Shown piece after piece: positions 8,710-17,130 of a DNA stretch of 54,268 nucleotides; position 1 is the first letter of the stretch; each line of letters opens with the position of its first letter. The stretch is from Candidatus Aminicenantota bacterium (GTDB lineage Bacteria > Acidobacteriota > Aminicenantia > UBA2199). The notes beneath the pieces were generated by a model. It saw only the letters and a program-made list of their open reading frames with translations. It made no database searches and was not told where the DNA came from. The DNA lies in contig WVZO01000676.1 of assembly GCA_011772425.1 (NCBI GenBank), positions 3,102 through 57,369 of the forward strand, read 5' to 3'. Position numbers and translations under genes: made by a program.

Positions 8710-11700
8710 TTATTTCACTTTTTTAAAAATGTCGGGGCGCTTTGCTGCCCATTGTTTTAAATCTTCTTTATAATTCCAGACCAGCACCTGATTTCCCTGG
8801 TTCCTCAGGGCTTGGCGCCGTTTTTCATCTGTTTCCTGGACTTCCGGGTTATCATGCGGTGTGCCATCGCAAAATACAAGAATATCCGGTTCGTAATAAA
8901 AATCCGGGCGGCAGTAAATTTCAGTGGTAATTTTCTGTGTCCCATCCGGCAGCCTCAGCCCCTCACGGTACAAATAATTCAAAAAAACCTTTTCAGTAGA
9001 CGAATTGGGATCGATTTTCGTTAATAACTGCCTATAATGTTCGGTATAATCCAGGTTGAACCCGGACATTAACAATTCCACCTGGCAGAGCATTAATTTT
9101 TCCAATGCCTCTTTAATAGAAAACCGGTTGACCTTATCATGGTGCGGCTGGTTGTAATAACTCAGCAAATCATCATAAGATGCCTCTTCCAGGTAATCCT
9201 TCTCATCGTACCGGCACAATCGCCAGGTTTCATCGATCACCCTGGTAAATGTGGATTTATCTTCCATAAACTGGGATAAAATCCCCAGGCTGCCTTCGGC
9301 AGCTTCATAAATAAAAATATTGGGATGCCTGTCATCTCCAATTAACTCGACACCGATTTCACCCTGTTCCACCTGGAACAGGTTTTCAATGGCCCGTTTC
9401 AGGGCATACATCAAGGTAATAACACCATCGGGTGTCAGTTTCAATGCTTTGATGGGTTCAATATAAAGGGAATCGGCAGTATCTGTAGTATACAACTGCA
9501 CCATGCGGTTTTCTTCCTGGGATTTCTTGTTATCGACCTGGGTATACCGTTTCCAAAAACCGGAACGTAAACCGATTAAAAACCCTGCTTCCCTGGTGAC
9601 CCGCCATTTGCGATTGATCTGCACCAGATTGGCCGCAGGCATAAATGTCAGGTTAAGAAAATGACTGTCTTGATTTTTTACTTTTGCTTTCCTTAAGGTA
9701 TCCATTCCGGCGGGAACAGAGAAATAGGTTTTAATGTCATACCCTCTTGAGATTCGTTCCTCTTCTTCACAGGATATGCGTTCTGTTTCTATGGTTCTTG
9801 TTTCATCCATTTCCAAAAGGTCAACATAAATTTCCCTACGACTGCCTTCGGTCAGTGAGACGCTGGTAAAGGGGCAGTTATTACTGTTATATTCGCTGTC
9901 CATCAGTATATAACCGGAGTTTTTACTGACTTTTGCTTTTTTTAAGCGGTTTTCGATATCTGCGGTTAATAATTGTTCTATTTTATATTTGGAGCCTTTA
10001 TGATAAATGATATTTGCGGGTCCGAACTCCCTTAAGGCAATAAACCGCGGTCTTGAGATATATTCACCGGAATCGCCCACAGGAATAAACGTACGGATAG
10101 GCAGCCGGGTAAAATTATAACCGGGTAAAAATCCCTCTGAGGCCAGGTAACGGTAAGGGTAAAATTCCGAAAGGCTGCCGAATTTTTCTTTATTGATAAG
10201 CAGCGCCTGTTGTCTAATCGCCTGGTGATAATTTCGTTTTGCATCTTTCATCTCCTTTGAGTCGGGTGTATAAATACCACTTTTTATCACCTGGTGGGCG
10301 TCTTCCATTTGCTGCTCAGCCCGCCGGAGGCTTTCTCGCCAACGTTCTAATGCCCGGTCAAAATTGCTCGGTGCCGTATCGATAACATCAGTGATCCAAT
10401 CCTGTTCCAACCATTTTAAGGATTCCGGGCTGCGACTTTTTAAGTCCGTTAAGATTTTCAAAAACGTTTCCCTAACTTCTTGTTTGGCCTGGTCAATCAG
10501 CTTCAATTGCTCAATGATCCCAGGTTTTAATGAAAATGTTTCTTTATCCTGCTCACCCACCAGGTCCATAAGAGATTGTTTCAATTCATAGATACCGGCT
10601 TTTGCCAGGTATAAAGCGTTTAAATGGGATTGGAGCAGTTCCCGGTTATTTAAATCCAGCCTTGGTGGTGCGACAACGCCCGCCACCATCTCTTCCTGTC
10701 TATGGAAATAATGCCGGTCATGCGGGGAATAGGCGGAACAACTGGTAAAAACCAGTGCTGCCTGCCCGCTGCGTCCTGCCCGTCCGCCCCGCTGCGCATA
10801 ATTGGCAGGCCCTGGAGGAACATTTCGCATGTGGACCACGTTTAGATTTTTAATATCGATGCCCAGCTCCATAGTGGGTGAACAGAAAAGTACACTATCT
10901 TCGCCTTCCCGGAATCGTTTTTCCCGTTCCCTGCGATCATCTGTTTCCAGTTGACCGGTATGTTCATTGCCGATGATTTTCTTCATTTCCCTGAAATTGG
11001 TCTTATACAACTCCTTGAAAAATTTATTAGGTTTTGCTTTAAATTCTTTATATGACCGGGTTCTAACCAGGTCGGGGATCATGGTTTTACCACTGCCTAA
11101 TTTCCAGGTAATGGAGTCGATACGAAGCTGGTACAGCCATGTCGTTTCTCCCCTGGCGTTTTCAGCGGGGACATCGTACAGCCATCCCGCATCCACCAGA
11201 ACCCCCATCAATTGTTGTATAAACTCCGGGTAAGCATCTCCTTTTAATTCTATTCCCTGTTTTTGTGCTTCTTCTCTCAAATACTTACCCAGGGCACTGT
11301 TGGGGCCGATGCTGGCGGTGAAAACCTTTTTATTACTCTTCAGGGTTTCATAGCGAAGATAACAGGGTTCGTTTATTTTATCTTTTTCACCAAATTTCCA
11401 GGGATGGCATAATTTTTCTTTAATGATTTTGCTTTTCTCGTTAATAGCTTTATATGTTAAATACTCCTCGCTGTGCAGCGCATAGGATTTCCGGAAATAA
11501 TCCAGTACCTGGTAAACGATGGTGGTTCTTTGTTCCGGTGCCAGGTTATTTAAAAACGGCACCTTCTGCCAGGGTTTATCGATTTTACAATTTTCTTCTA
11601 AGTTTTTGAAATGAACTTCCAGAAGCGCACATTGCTCCAGGTTTGGCATGATAACCCGCCAACTGCGTCTTAAATCATACAGGGCATTGTACATCAGGTA

Positions 11701-13794
11701 ATCCTTAAACGCTCCTTTATTCTCTCGTTCCACTCCCAGGAAATCCGAAGGCCTTGCTGCATACTCTTTCTGGGGTATATTTAAAGCCTCGAAAATTGCC
11801 TCGTCGAGATTGGCATGATTCAATTCCCCATGCGTTTTAAGTGCATAATAAATTGCAGACCTCAGGTGGGCTATCTTAATAAAATCATTGAAATGACCGG
11901 ATTGTAAAGCAGCATCCTGGCGATTATCGGTAAAACTTAATAACTTTTGATATTGTTCTTTTACTCCCTGTTTCGCCAGGTTTTTTAAGATGGAAAATGA
12001 AAGTACGGTAGTGGAAGTTGAACGCCCTTCACTGCCCAACCGGGTGAGTTTGGTACCTTCACTGGTACGGGGGTCATAGATTACACCGCTGGTAGGATCA
12101 AACAATAATTTGGCAGGTATAAACCATCCTTCGTATTCCAGGTGTGTTGTCTCGGAAAAATTGCCATCGATGTCATAATAAATCTTTTTCGGCATTCGAT
12201 CTTTATAATCTCTATTGGGCACATAATTTCCCCTACGGTCAAGTTTTCTCCAGGCTTCCGGTAATAATTCCATATCCGTTTCAGGGTTCCAAACATCCGG
12301 GTCGGGAATCAAGTAGCCGTCCACATTATTTTCTTCTTCCTCGGATACTTCTTTAAATTCCCTGGGTATCAATATTGATTTATCGTCGTCTTTGGACACG
12401 CATATAAATTCTTGCCCCGAGGTTCGTGAAAAGACGATGGGGTAAAGTTTAATTTTTTTACCGTCAACTTTTTTATGGGTTGCGGGGTCCAACCTGATAA
12501 TTCGCTCATCTCCCCGGTGCAGTGATACATATACCGACCCGGTTTGAGAAACGAATTGATGAATTTTGTAAGGCAAATAAGAGTCCCGTTTATCGGCAAT
12601 TCGTTCATTTACAGCGGCCAACCATTTTAAGTAATTCCTGAGTTTATTTTTGCATTTTTCCGGTTCTACCCCTGAATCCCCGGATAAACTCCCGGCAATG
12701 GTAGAGAAATGTAACGGAGTTCCTCTAACCAGCATTCCTTCTTTTTCTTTAAGTGCTATTTTATTCTCCACCCAGATACTAATAGGAAATCTTTTTAATC
12801 TCTCTTCAGTGTCTTCCGGGTTGATTGGGTTTTCCAGGGCCTTTTGCAGTTCGTCTTTACCAGGAATGGTTCCGCTAGATTCAAAACAGCGGTCAAGGTA
12901 TTCATTTATAATTTGTTCTTCGGAGAATCGGCTTCCCAGGATTTTACCGGCTGCCTCAGCAACCGCGAGTTTTTGGTCCTGCAGGGTGCCGCCGGAAACC
13001 ATTGTTGCGGATGTACCGATGCAGGATACCGGTTGTTTAGCCAGAGCTTTTATCCTTGCTGCCAGTAAAGCGACATCCGCTCCTTGCCGGCCTCGATAGG
13101 TATGAAGTTCATCAAAGACAAGAAACTTCAAATTTTCATATATTGAATGACTAATTTCGGTTTCCCAGGGGCGAGTAAGGATCAATTCCAGCATCATATA
13201 ATTGGTGAGAATAATATCCGGTAATTCCTGCCTGATTCGCTCTCGTTCCTCTTGTTTCTCCTGCCCGGTATACCTGGCAAATGTAACCGGGAATTCTTCC
13301 CCTGTTCTCTCTTCGTATTGATTTTTTAGTCTTTCTATCTCTTCATGCTGTGAATTAATCAAGGCATTCATGGGATAGACGATAATTGCCTTAATGCCTT
13401 TATTTTTTTTACTTCGTACCAGGTAATCGAATATGGGGACCATAAATGTCAATGATTTTCCTGAACCGGTCCCGGAAGTCACAACAAAATCCAATCCCTG
13501 ACTTGCTTTGGTTATAGCCTCTACCTGGTGCCGATACAATTTATAATCTTCAAATATCTTTGCAATTGTGGGATGTAATAATCCGTTATCGCATAAATCC
13601 TTGACAAATTGAGTTTTTTCAAAAGAAGGATTAAAAACAATTAAGGGTTCCGGCCAGAACTTTCCTTCTTTAATGCCTTTTTCTACTTCATCCTTAATAT
13701 TGGCATCATGGATAAAAATGAAACTTTCCACAAAACTTTTATAATCGTTGATAATGTCTTTATGGATATTAAAAACGTCGATGAAATCACTCAC
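8710..13794 (-). CDS. DEAD/DEAH helicase-DUF1998-nuclease fusion (DrmA/DrmB-like)
   Basis: A 1694-residue protein and the first gene of the defence operon. Helicase motifs are TSGTGSGKS (106-114), DELH (228-231) and QRGGRAGRSGQ (1001-1011). Between about 1480 and 1560 is a DUF1998/MZB-like region with YEAAEGSLG near 1496-1504 and a segment ending LLSYYNQPHHDKVNR. Cysteines normally found in that zinc-binding region are mostly missing (for example SYDDLLSYYNQ). The last 70 residues look like a DUF559/Vsr-type nuclease: PDFYYEPD from residue 1630, CDGTPHD from 1642, then a DEKRRQALRNQG helix and VLVWNY. In canonical DISARM the helicase (DrmA), DUF1998 protein (DrmB) and PLD nuclease (DrmC) are separate. 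The GTG start is chosen because GGAGG lies 8 nt upstream (13803-13807). A DruE-like Druantia helicase is the main alternative. Confidence 0.85.
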   Translation of the reverse strand: MSDFIDVFNIHKDIINDYKSFVESFIFIHDANIKDEVEKGIKEGKFWPEPLIVFNPSFEKTQFVKDLCDNGLLHPTIAKIFEDYKLYRHQVEAITKASQGLDFVVTSGTGSGKSLTFMVPIFDYLVRSKKNKGIKAIIVYPMNALINSQHEEIERLKNQYEERTGEEFPVTFARYTGQEKQEERERIRQELPDIILTNYMMLELILTRPWETEISHSIYENLKFLVFDELHTYRGRQGADVALLAARIKALAKQPVSCIGTSATMVSGGTLQDQKLAVAEAAGKILGSRFSEEQIINEYLDRCFESSGTIPGKDELQKALENPINPEDTEERLKRFPISIWVENKIALKEKEGMLVRGTPLHFSTIAGSLSGDSGVEPEKCKNKLRNYLKWLAAVNERIADKRDSYLPYKIHQFVSQTGSVYVSLHRGDERIIRLDPATHKKVDGKKIKLYPIVFSRTSGQEFICVSKDDDKSILIPREFKEVSEEEENNVDGYLIPDPDVWNPETDMELLPEAWRKLDRRGNYVPNRDYKDRMPKKIYYDIDGNFSETTHLEYEGWFIPAKLLFDPTSGVIYDPRTSEGTKLTRLGSEGRSTSTTVLSFSILKNLAKQGVKEQYQKLLSFTDNRQDAALQSGHFNDFIKIAHLRSAIYYALKTHGELNHANLDEAIFEALNIPQKEYAARPSDFLGVERENKGAFKDYLMYNALYDLRRSWRVIMPNLEQCALLEVHFKNLEENCKIDKPWQKVPFLNNLAPEQRTTIVYQVLDYFRKSYALHSEEYLTYKAINEKSKIIKEKLCHPWKFGEKDKINEPCYLRYETLKSNKKVFTASIGPNSALGKYLREEAQKQGIELKGDAYPEFIQQLMGVLVDAGWLYDVPAENARGETTWLYQLRIDSITWKLGSGKTMIPDLVRTRSYKEFKAKPNKFFKELYKTNFREMKKIIGNEHTGQLETDDRREREKRFREGEDSVLFCSPTMELGIDIKNLNVVHMRNVPPGPANYAQRGGRAGRSGQAALVFTSCSAYSPHDRHYFHRQEEMVAGVVAPPRLDLNNRELLQSHLNALYLAKAGIYELKQSLMDLVGEQDKETFSLKPGIIEQLKLIDQAKQEVRETFLKILTDLKSRSPESLKWLEQDWITDVIDTAPSNFDRALERWRESLRRAEQQMEDAHQVIKSGIYTPDSKEMKDAKRNYHQAIRQQALLINKEKFGSLSEFYPYRYLASEGFLPGYNFTRLPIRTFIPVGDSGEYISRPRFIALREFGPANIIYHKGSKYKIEQLLTADIENRLKKAKVSKNSGYILMDSEYNSNNCPFTSVSLTEGSRREIYVDLLEMDETRTIETERISCEEEERISRGYDIKTYFSVPAGMDTLRKAKVKNQDSHFLNLTFMPAANLVQINRKWRVTREAGFLIGLRSGFWKRYTQVDNKKSQEENRMVQLYTTDTADSLYIEPIKALKLTPDGVITLMYALKRAIENLFQVEQGEIGVELIGDDRHPNIFIYEAAEGSLGILSQFMEDKSTFTRVIDETWRLCRYDEKDYLEEASYDDLLSYYNQPHHDKVNRFSIKEALEKLMLCQVELLMSGFNLDYTEHYRQLLTKIDPNSSTEKVFLNYLYREGLRLPDGTQKITTEIYCRPDFYYEPDILVFCDGTPHDNPEVQETDEKRRQALRNQGNQVLVWNYKEDLKQWAAKRPDIFKKVK

Positions 13795-13870
13795 AGCCGG
13801 TTCCTCCCATATTCTGCCTTTGGATTCATTATGCTTTATTTACTCCTTTAAGGAATGTATCAAAGAATCT

Positions 13871-13899
13871 ATGATAAAGAACAATTCTATTTTTGTCAA
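13871..13899 (-). promoter_or_regulatory. sigma70-like promoter of the defence operon
   Basis: On the minus strand TTGACA (13899-13894), a 17-nt spacer and TATCAT (13876-13871) form a near-consensus promoter. The expected start near 13864 leaves a leader of about 70 nt before the GTG start at 13794. It lies 22 bp from the edge of the repeat region that begins at 13921. Confidence 0.7.
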
Positions 13900-13920
13900 G
13901 ATGGACAATTATTGGAAAGC

Positions 13921-14072
13921 AACCGTCGTTAACTTGAAAAAACATCGTTGATATTGCCTCGAGACATCAGCGATAACGCGATGAGTTATCGGCGATATCG
14001 CGTCGAGACATCGACGGTATTGCACGTCGACATCGTCGATTACTCGATGAGACATCAGCGATTACTTTTTTG
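13921..14072. repeat. 22-bp tandem array, right copy
   Basis: The same leader as the left array (TAACTTGAAAA at 13930-13940) is followed by six 22-bp units starting at 13941, 13963, 13985, 14007, 14029 and 14051. The second unit (GACATCAGCGATAACGCG and so on) is identical to the second unit of the left array. A partial unit continues to about 14090. This explains most of the 353-bp gap between the patatin and helicase genes; no gene is seen in it. Confidence 0.85.
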
Positions 14073-14120
14073 TAATCGGCAATAACCAGGATTCAGTTAG
14101 AAGGGAGCAATTGGTAAGAT

Positions 14121-14146
14121 GGATTATTTACCTGGAACCTATTTCG
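14121..14146. repeat. 26-bp direct repeat, right copy
   Basis: The third copy of the 26-bp repeat (TATTTACCTGGAACCTATTT), with one mismatch to the copies at 645 and 707. It follows the 22-bp array as in the left flank and ends two bases short of the patatin stop codon. Confidence 0.8.
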
Positions 14147-14147
14147 A

Positions 14148-16190
14148 CTACTGTTTTTTTCCTTTTCCTTCAGGAGGTGGCCAAATCTTGTCAACTTCGG
14201 TTTTGGCCTGGCAGGCTAATTGCTGTTTTACCTCCTGAGATAAGGACCATCCCAGGGGAAACGGTAAATCTTCTTGCTGGGGAACAAGATGGTGATATTT
14301 CCCGCCATTGGCCTCTATAACTTCCTTTAATGTGTTTTTTGAATAATTGGGATGGGATAACATCAGTGCATTAAATGCTCCTTCCAGCGGTGCCAGCAGC
14401 CCGGCTGCAAAACGGAGCGGTTTGGTTTTTTCTATATTTTTACCATTGTCCTTTGGAACGGGCTCGTTGCTGATCATGATTACCTCTATCCTGACTTTCC
14501 TGGGTGACTCTTCCAGTTTTTTCTGGAGGGCAAAGAAAATCTCGGCAGCAGTTTCAGCACCGGAATTGTCATAATACCCACCATCGACGACGTGAATACC
14601 GCTGGCTAACGTACCGGGAGGGCTGATATAGGGGAAACGGGCAGAATTCATCACAGCAGTGCTTAAGAACATATCCTTTTTGTTTTTCGTATATTTAAAG
14701 ATATCCACGGCATCGATAAAAACGGGTTCGGTTTTTTTGGGGTGTTGCCGTGTTTTGATTTTACTGTCAATTTTAATATTACTGGCAATGATCCGCTGCC
14801 CATTTTCCACCAGGGTCCCGTTTAGAAAGAGAGAAGGGATACTGCAGTTTTCATCATTTTGCCACAGGTTGGTCATGGCATCACCAAAGCGGTTGGAGTC
14901 GATGGCCCTTTTCCAGGCTATTTCCCAGGATTTTTCCAGTACTCCGCCGCGGGAGAAGCAATTAATGGGGAAAGGGATAAACTGTTGGACCAGGTCGCCG
15001 GTTAACATCATGGCAATAGTAGGAGACAGGAAATCCCTTTTTAAGATTTTTTGCCCCTTATTAAAAAAACAAAACGTCATGCCCACTTTCTTTTCCTTTA
15101 CCAGTGCCGTAAATACTGCTGCTCCCAGGCTGCCACCGGAAACGGAACTGATGGCAAAGAGTTGTTCATGGAATTGTGGGATATTATCCTGGAGCCTGCC
15201 CAGGACAGCAGCGGTCCAATAAGCTGACCGGATTCCACCTCCTTCACTGGCAGCGATATACAAAGGTTTGTCTTTATCTGATCTATTCTCTTCCGTTGCT
15301 ACCGGGTATTTGGCCAGGAAAGCATCCAGTCTTTTGTCTAATTCCACTTGCACCGGCTGCTGGTTGACCACCCGGACGTGATGGTTATCGTTCCATAAAC
15401 TGAATATAAATGCCAGTATGATAAAGATGCTGAAAATGGGTAATTTCAAGCGGTGGCTGAGGTAAAGTATCCAACTGCCTGTCGGTACCCATAAGGAAAA
15501 GCCAACGAGAATAACGGGAGCACCACCCCCGAAAGTAAAAATTTGGGGACCGGTAATGAAAAGAATGAAAGGTATGGCAGCGGCAGCAGTTAATATTAAT
15601 AAGATTTTCCTGGTTGTTGGGGGCAAATCGCAGAAAAGGGAGTATTCTCTCCTGTGATCGCGACGTTTTCGCCAGACTATTTTGAGGATTTCTGTCAACT
15701 TGTGGAGGTGGAATATTCTTACCCTGTGGTGAAGGAAAAGGTAAACAAGCACGGTCAATAAAACAAATATTGCCCCCATCCAATAAAGCGTGTAGTTATT
15801 GGCATATTTTTTTGCAAAAGGTGCCATATTGAATAAGGCATAGTCCACCACCAGGAAAGCCATGATGGCCAGGCTCCTGGGTACCATTTTCATGGCACAC
15901 AGGTACCACTTGCGCTTCCTGAACTTATGTTCTCTTAAAATATAGAGAATTTTTGCCCAATACCAGATTTGCACGGCCCAGAACAGGGCGGCAAGCCCGA
16001 AACAGATTTGCTTCAGGAAAAAGGGGCTGGGAGCGGATAGTTCCAGTACAGCATCACTGCCCTGGGGTATAACCACCAGGATAACAAAACCCAGGATCAA
16101 CACAATAATGCTGAATAGTGCAGGTTGAAGGATGTATGCCAACGTTATGATATGTTCCCAGAGCTTTTGCAAAGCGTGTAAAATCTTCAT
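14148..16190 (-). CDS. membrane-anchored patatin-like phospholipase
   Basis: A 680-residue protein with several hydrophobic helices in roughly the first 300 residues, followed by a patatin catalytic domain. The oxyanion loop is GGGIR (317-321), the nucleophile serine is 354 in GGSLG, and the partner aspartate is 536 in DGG. The Ser-Asp dyad predicts lipid acyl hydrolase activity at the membrane. GGAGG lies about 8 nt before the ATG. It sits 73 bp after the Wza-like gene and just outside the repeat that borders the defence operon. It may belong to either neighbour: patatin effectors exist in anti-phage systems, but those usually lack such a multi-pass N-terminus and pair with a nucleotide cyclase, which is absent here. 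Confidence 0.85.
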   Translation of the reverse strand: MKILHALQKLWEHIITLAYILQPALFSIIVLILGFVILVVIPQGSDAVLELSAPSPFFLKQICFGLAALFWAVQIWYWAKILYILREHKFRKRKWYLCAMKMVPRSLAIMAFLVVDYALFNMAPFAKKYANNYTLYWMGAIFVLLTVLVYLFLHHRVRIFHLHKLTEILKIVWRKRRDHRREYSLFCDLPPTTRKILLILTAAAAIPFILFITGPQIFTFGGGAPVILVGFSLWVPTGSWILYLSHRLKLPIFSIFIILAFIFSLWNDNHHVRVVNQQPVQVELDKRLDAFLAKYPVATEENRSDKDKPLYIAASEGGGIRSAYWTAAVLGRLQDNIPQFHEQLFAISSVSGGSLGAAVFTALVKEKKVGMTFCFFNKGQKILKRDFLSPTIAMMLTGDLVQQFIPFPINCFSRGGVLEKSWEIAWKRAIDSNRFGDAMTNLWQNDENCSIPSLFLNGTLVENGQRIIASNIKIDSKIKTRQHPKKTEPVFIDAVDIFKYTKNKKDMFLSTAVMNSARFPYISPPGTLASGIHVVDGGYYDNSGAETAAEIFFALQKKLEESPRKVRIEVIMISNEPVPKDNGKNIEKTKPLRFAAGLLAPLEGAFNALMLSHPNYSKNTLKEVIEANGGKYHHLVPQQEDLPFPLGWSLSQEVKQQLACQAKTEVDKIWPPPEGKGKKQ

Positions 16191-16263
16191 TTTATTCCCT
16201 CCATTATTGTTGTTAAATATTCATAATTCATCCACCTCATTTTGGGTCTTATTTTTTAGACTT

Positions 16264-17130
16264 TTATAATATACTTTCAGGGACAAATACGACATCATTG
16301 GGTTTTAAAATGATATCCGGCTTTTTACCCCTGAGGATTTTTTTTACATTGACTTTGATCTTTATTTCCTTGTTGTTTACCATACGTTTGATAATAATGC
16401 CTGATTTACGTGCCCTGTCTGTAAATCCACCCGCCTTGGCAATGGCACGAAGTAAGGTCAAGTGTGAGTTTTTTTTCATTCTGATATGACCGGGTTTGGT
16501 GACCTGGCCAAAAACATAGATATCGGTAAAGCGCATCACAGGTACATTGATGATATCCCCGGGATTTACCGGTATGTTTAGTTTGGGATTGCCTTTGAGC
16601 ATTAGATCTTCCAGTTCGATTTTCAATGATTTGCTTTTCCCATCGGGGTACTGGCGGATGACGATGATATGCTCCGCAGCTTCGGCTTCCCTGGTTAAAC
16701 CCCCGGCTAAGGAAAGCATCTGCAGCAGGGTTTGTTTACCGATCAATTCGTAATTGCCGGGATTTTTCACCGCCCCGATAACTGAGACCCGTTTGCTCTG
16801 GTACTCTTTGATAAAGATTGTGACCTGGGCATTTTTTAAGTAGTTCTTTTCCAGTAAATTTGCCAGTCTACGCTCCAGCTCCGAACGGGTCAATCCCTCT
16901 ACCTTGATTTTCCCCAAGAGTGGGATGGTAATGCTGCCATCTTCAGATACCCTGACAGTGATGTTTAATTCGGGGACCTCGAATACACTTATAGTCAAAA
17001 GGTCTTTGGGGCCGACAGCATAAGAATAAACCGGGTCCGTGCTTTTTTGAGTAACGGCTAGCGTCAAACCAGCGAATACGAATACGAACGCGATTACAAA
17101 GAAAGCTGAAAAAAAGCGTTTAAAATTCAT
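16264..17130 (-). CDS. polysaccharide export protein, Wza-like
   Basis: A 288-residue outer-membrane export lipoprotein-family protein without an obvious lipobox. The hydrophobic N-terminus (MNFKRFFSAFFVIAFVFVF) looks like a signal sequence. It is followed by a Poly_export domain (YAVGPKDLLTISVFEVPEL) and SLBB domains (VSVIGAVKNPGNYEL; IYVFGQVTKPGHIRM). It should form or gate the periplasmic/outer-membrane channel for the polysaccharide. The frame stays open further upstream, but the start at 17130 is chosen because GGAGGT lies 10 nt before it and the signal sequence begins there. It overlaps the end of the upstream barrel gene by 11 bp, indicating co-translation. It is shorter than E. coli Wza and lacks that protein's C-terminal helix region. 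Confidence 0.9.
   Translation of the reverse strand: MNFKRFFSAFFVIAFVFVFAGLTLAVTQKSTDPVYSYAVGPKDLLTISVFEVPELNITVRVSEDGSITIPLLGKIKVEGLTRSELERRLANLLEKNYLKNAQVTIFIKEYQSKRVSVIGAVKNPGNYELIGKQTLLQMLSLAGGLTREAEAAEHIIVIRQYPDGKSKSLKIELEDLMLKGNPKLNIPVNPGDIINVPVMRFTDIYVFGQVTKPGHIRMKKNSHLTLLRAIAKAGGFTDRARKSGIIIKRMVNNKEIKIKVNVKKILRGKKPDIILKPNDVVFVPESIL

Noticed and set aside
1530..13794. BREX or type I restriction-modification interpretation
   Set aside because: No PglZ, BrxL, BrxC or HsdS-like protein is present; the SNF2 and DUF1998-type helicases point to DISARM.
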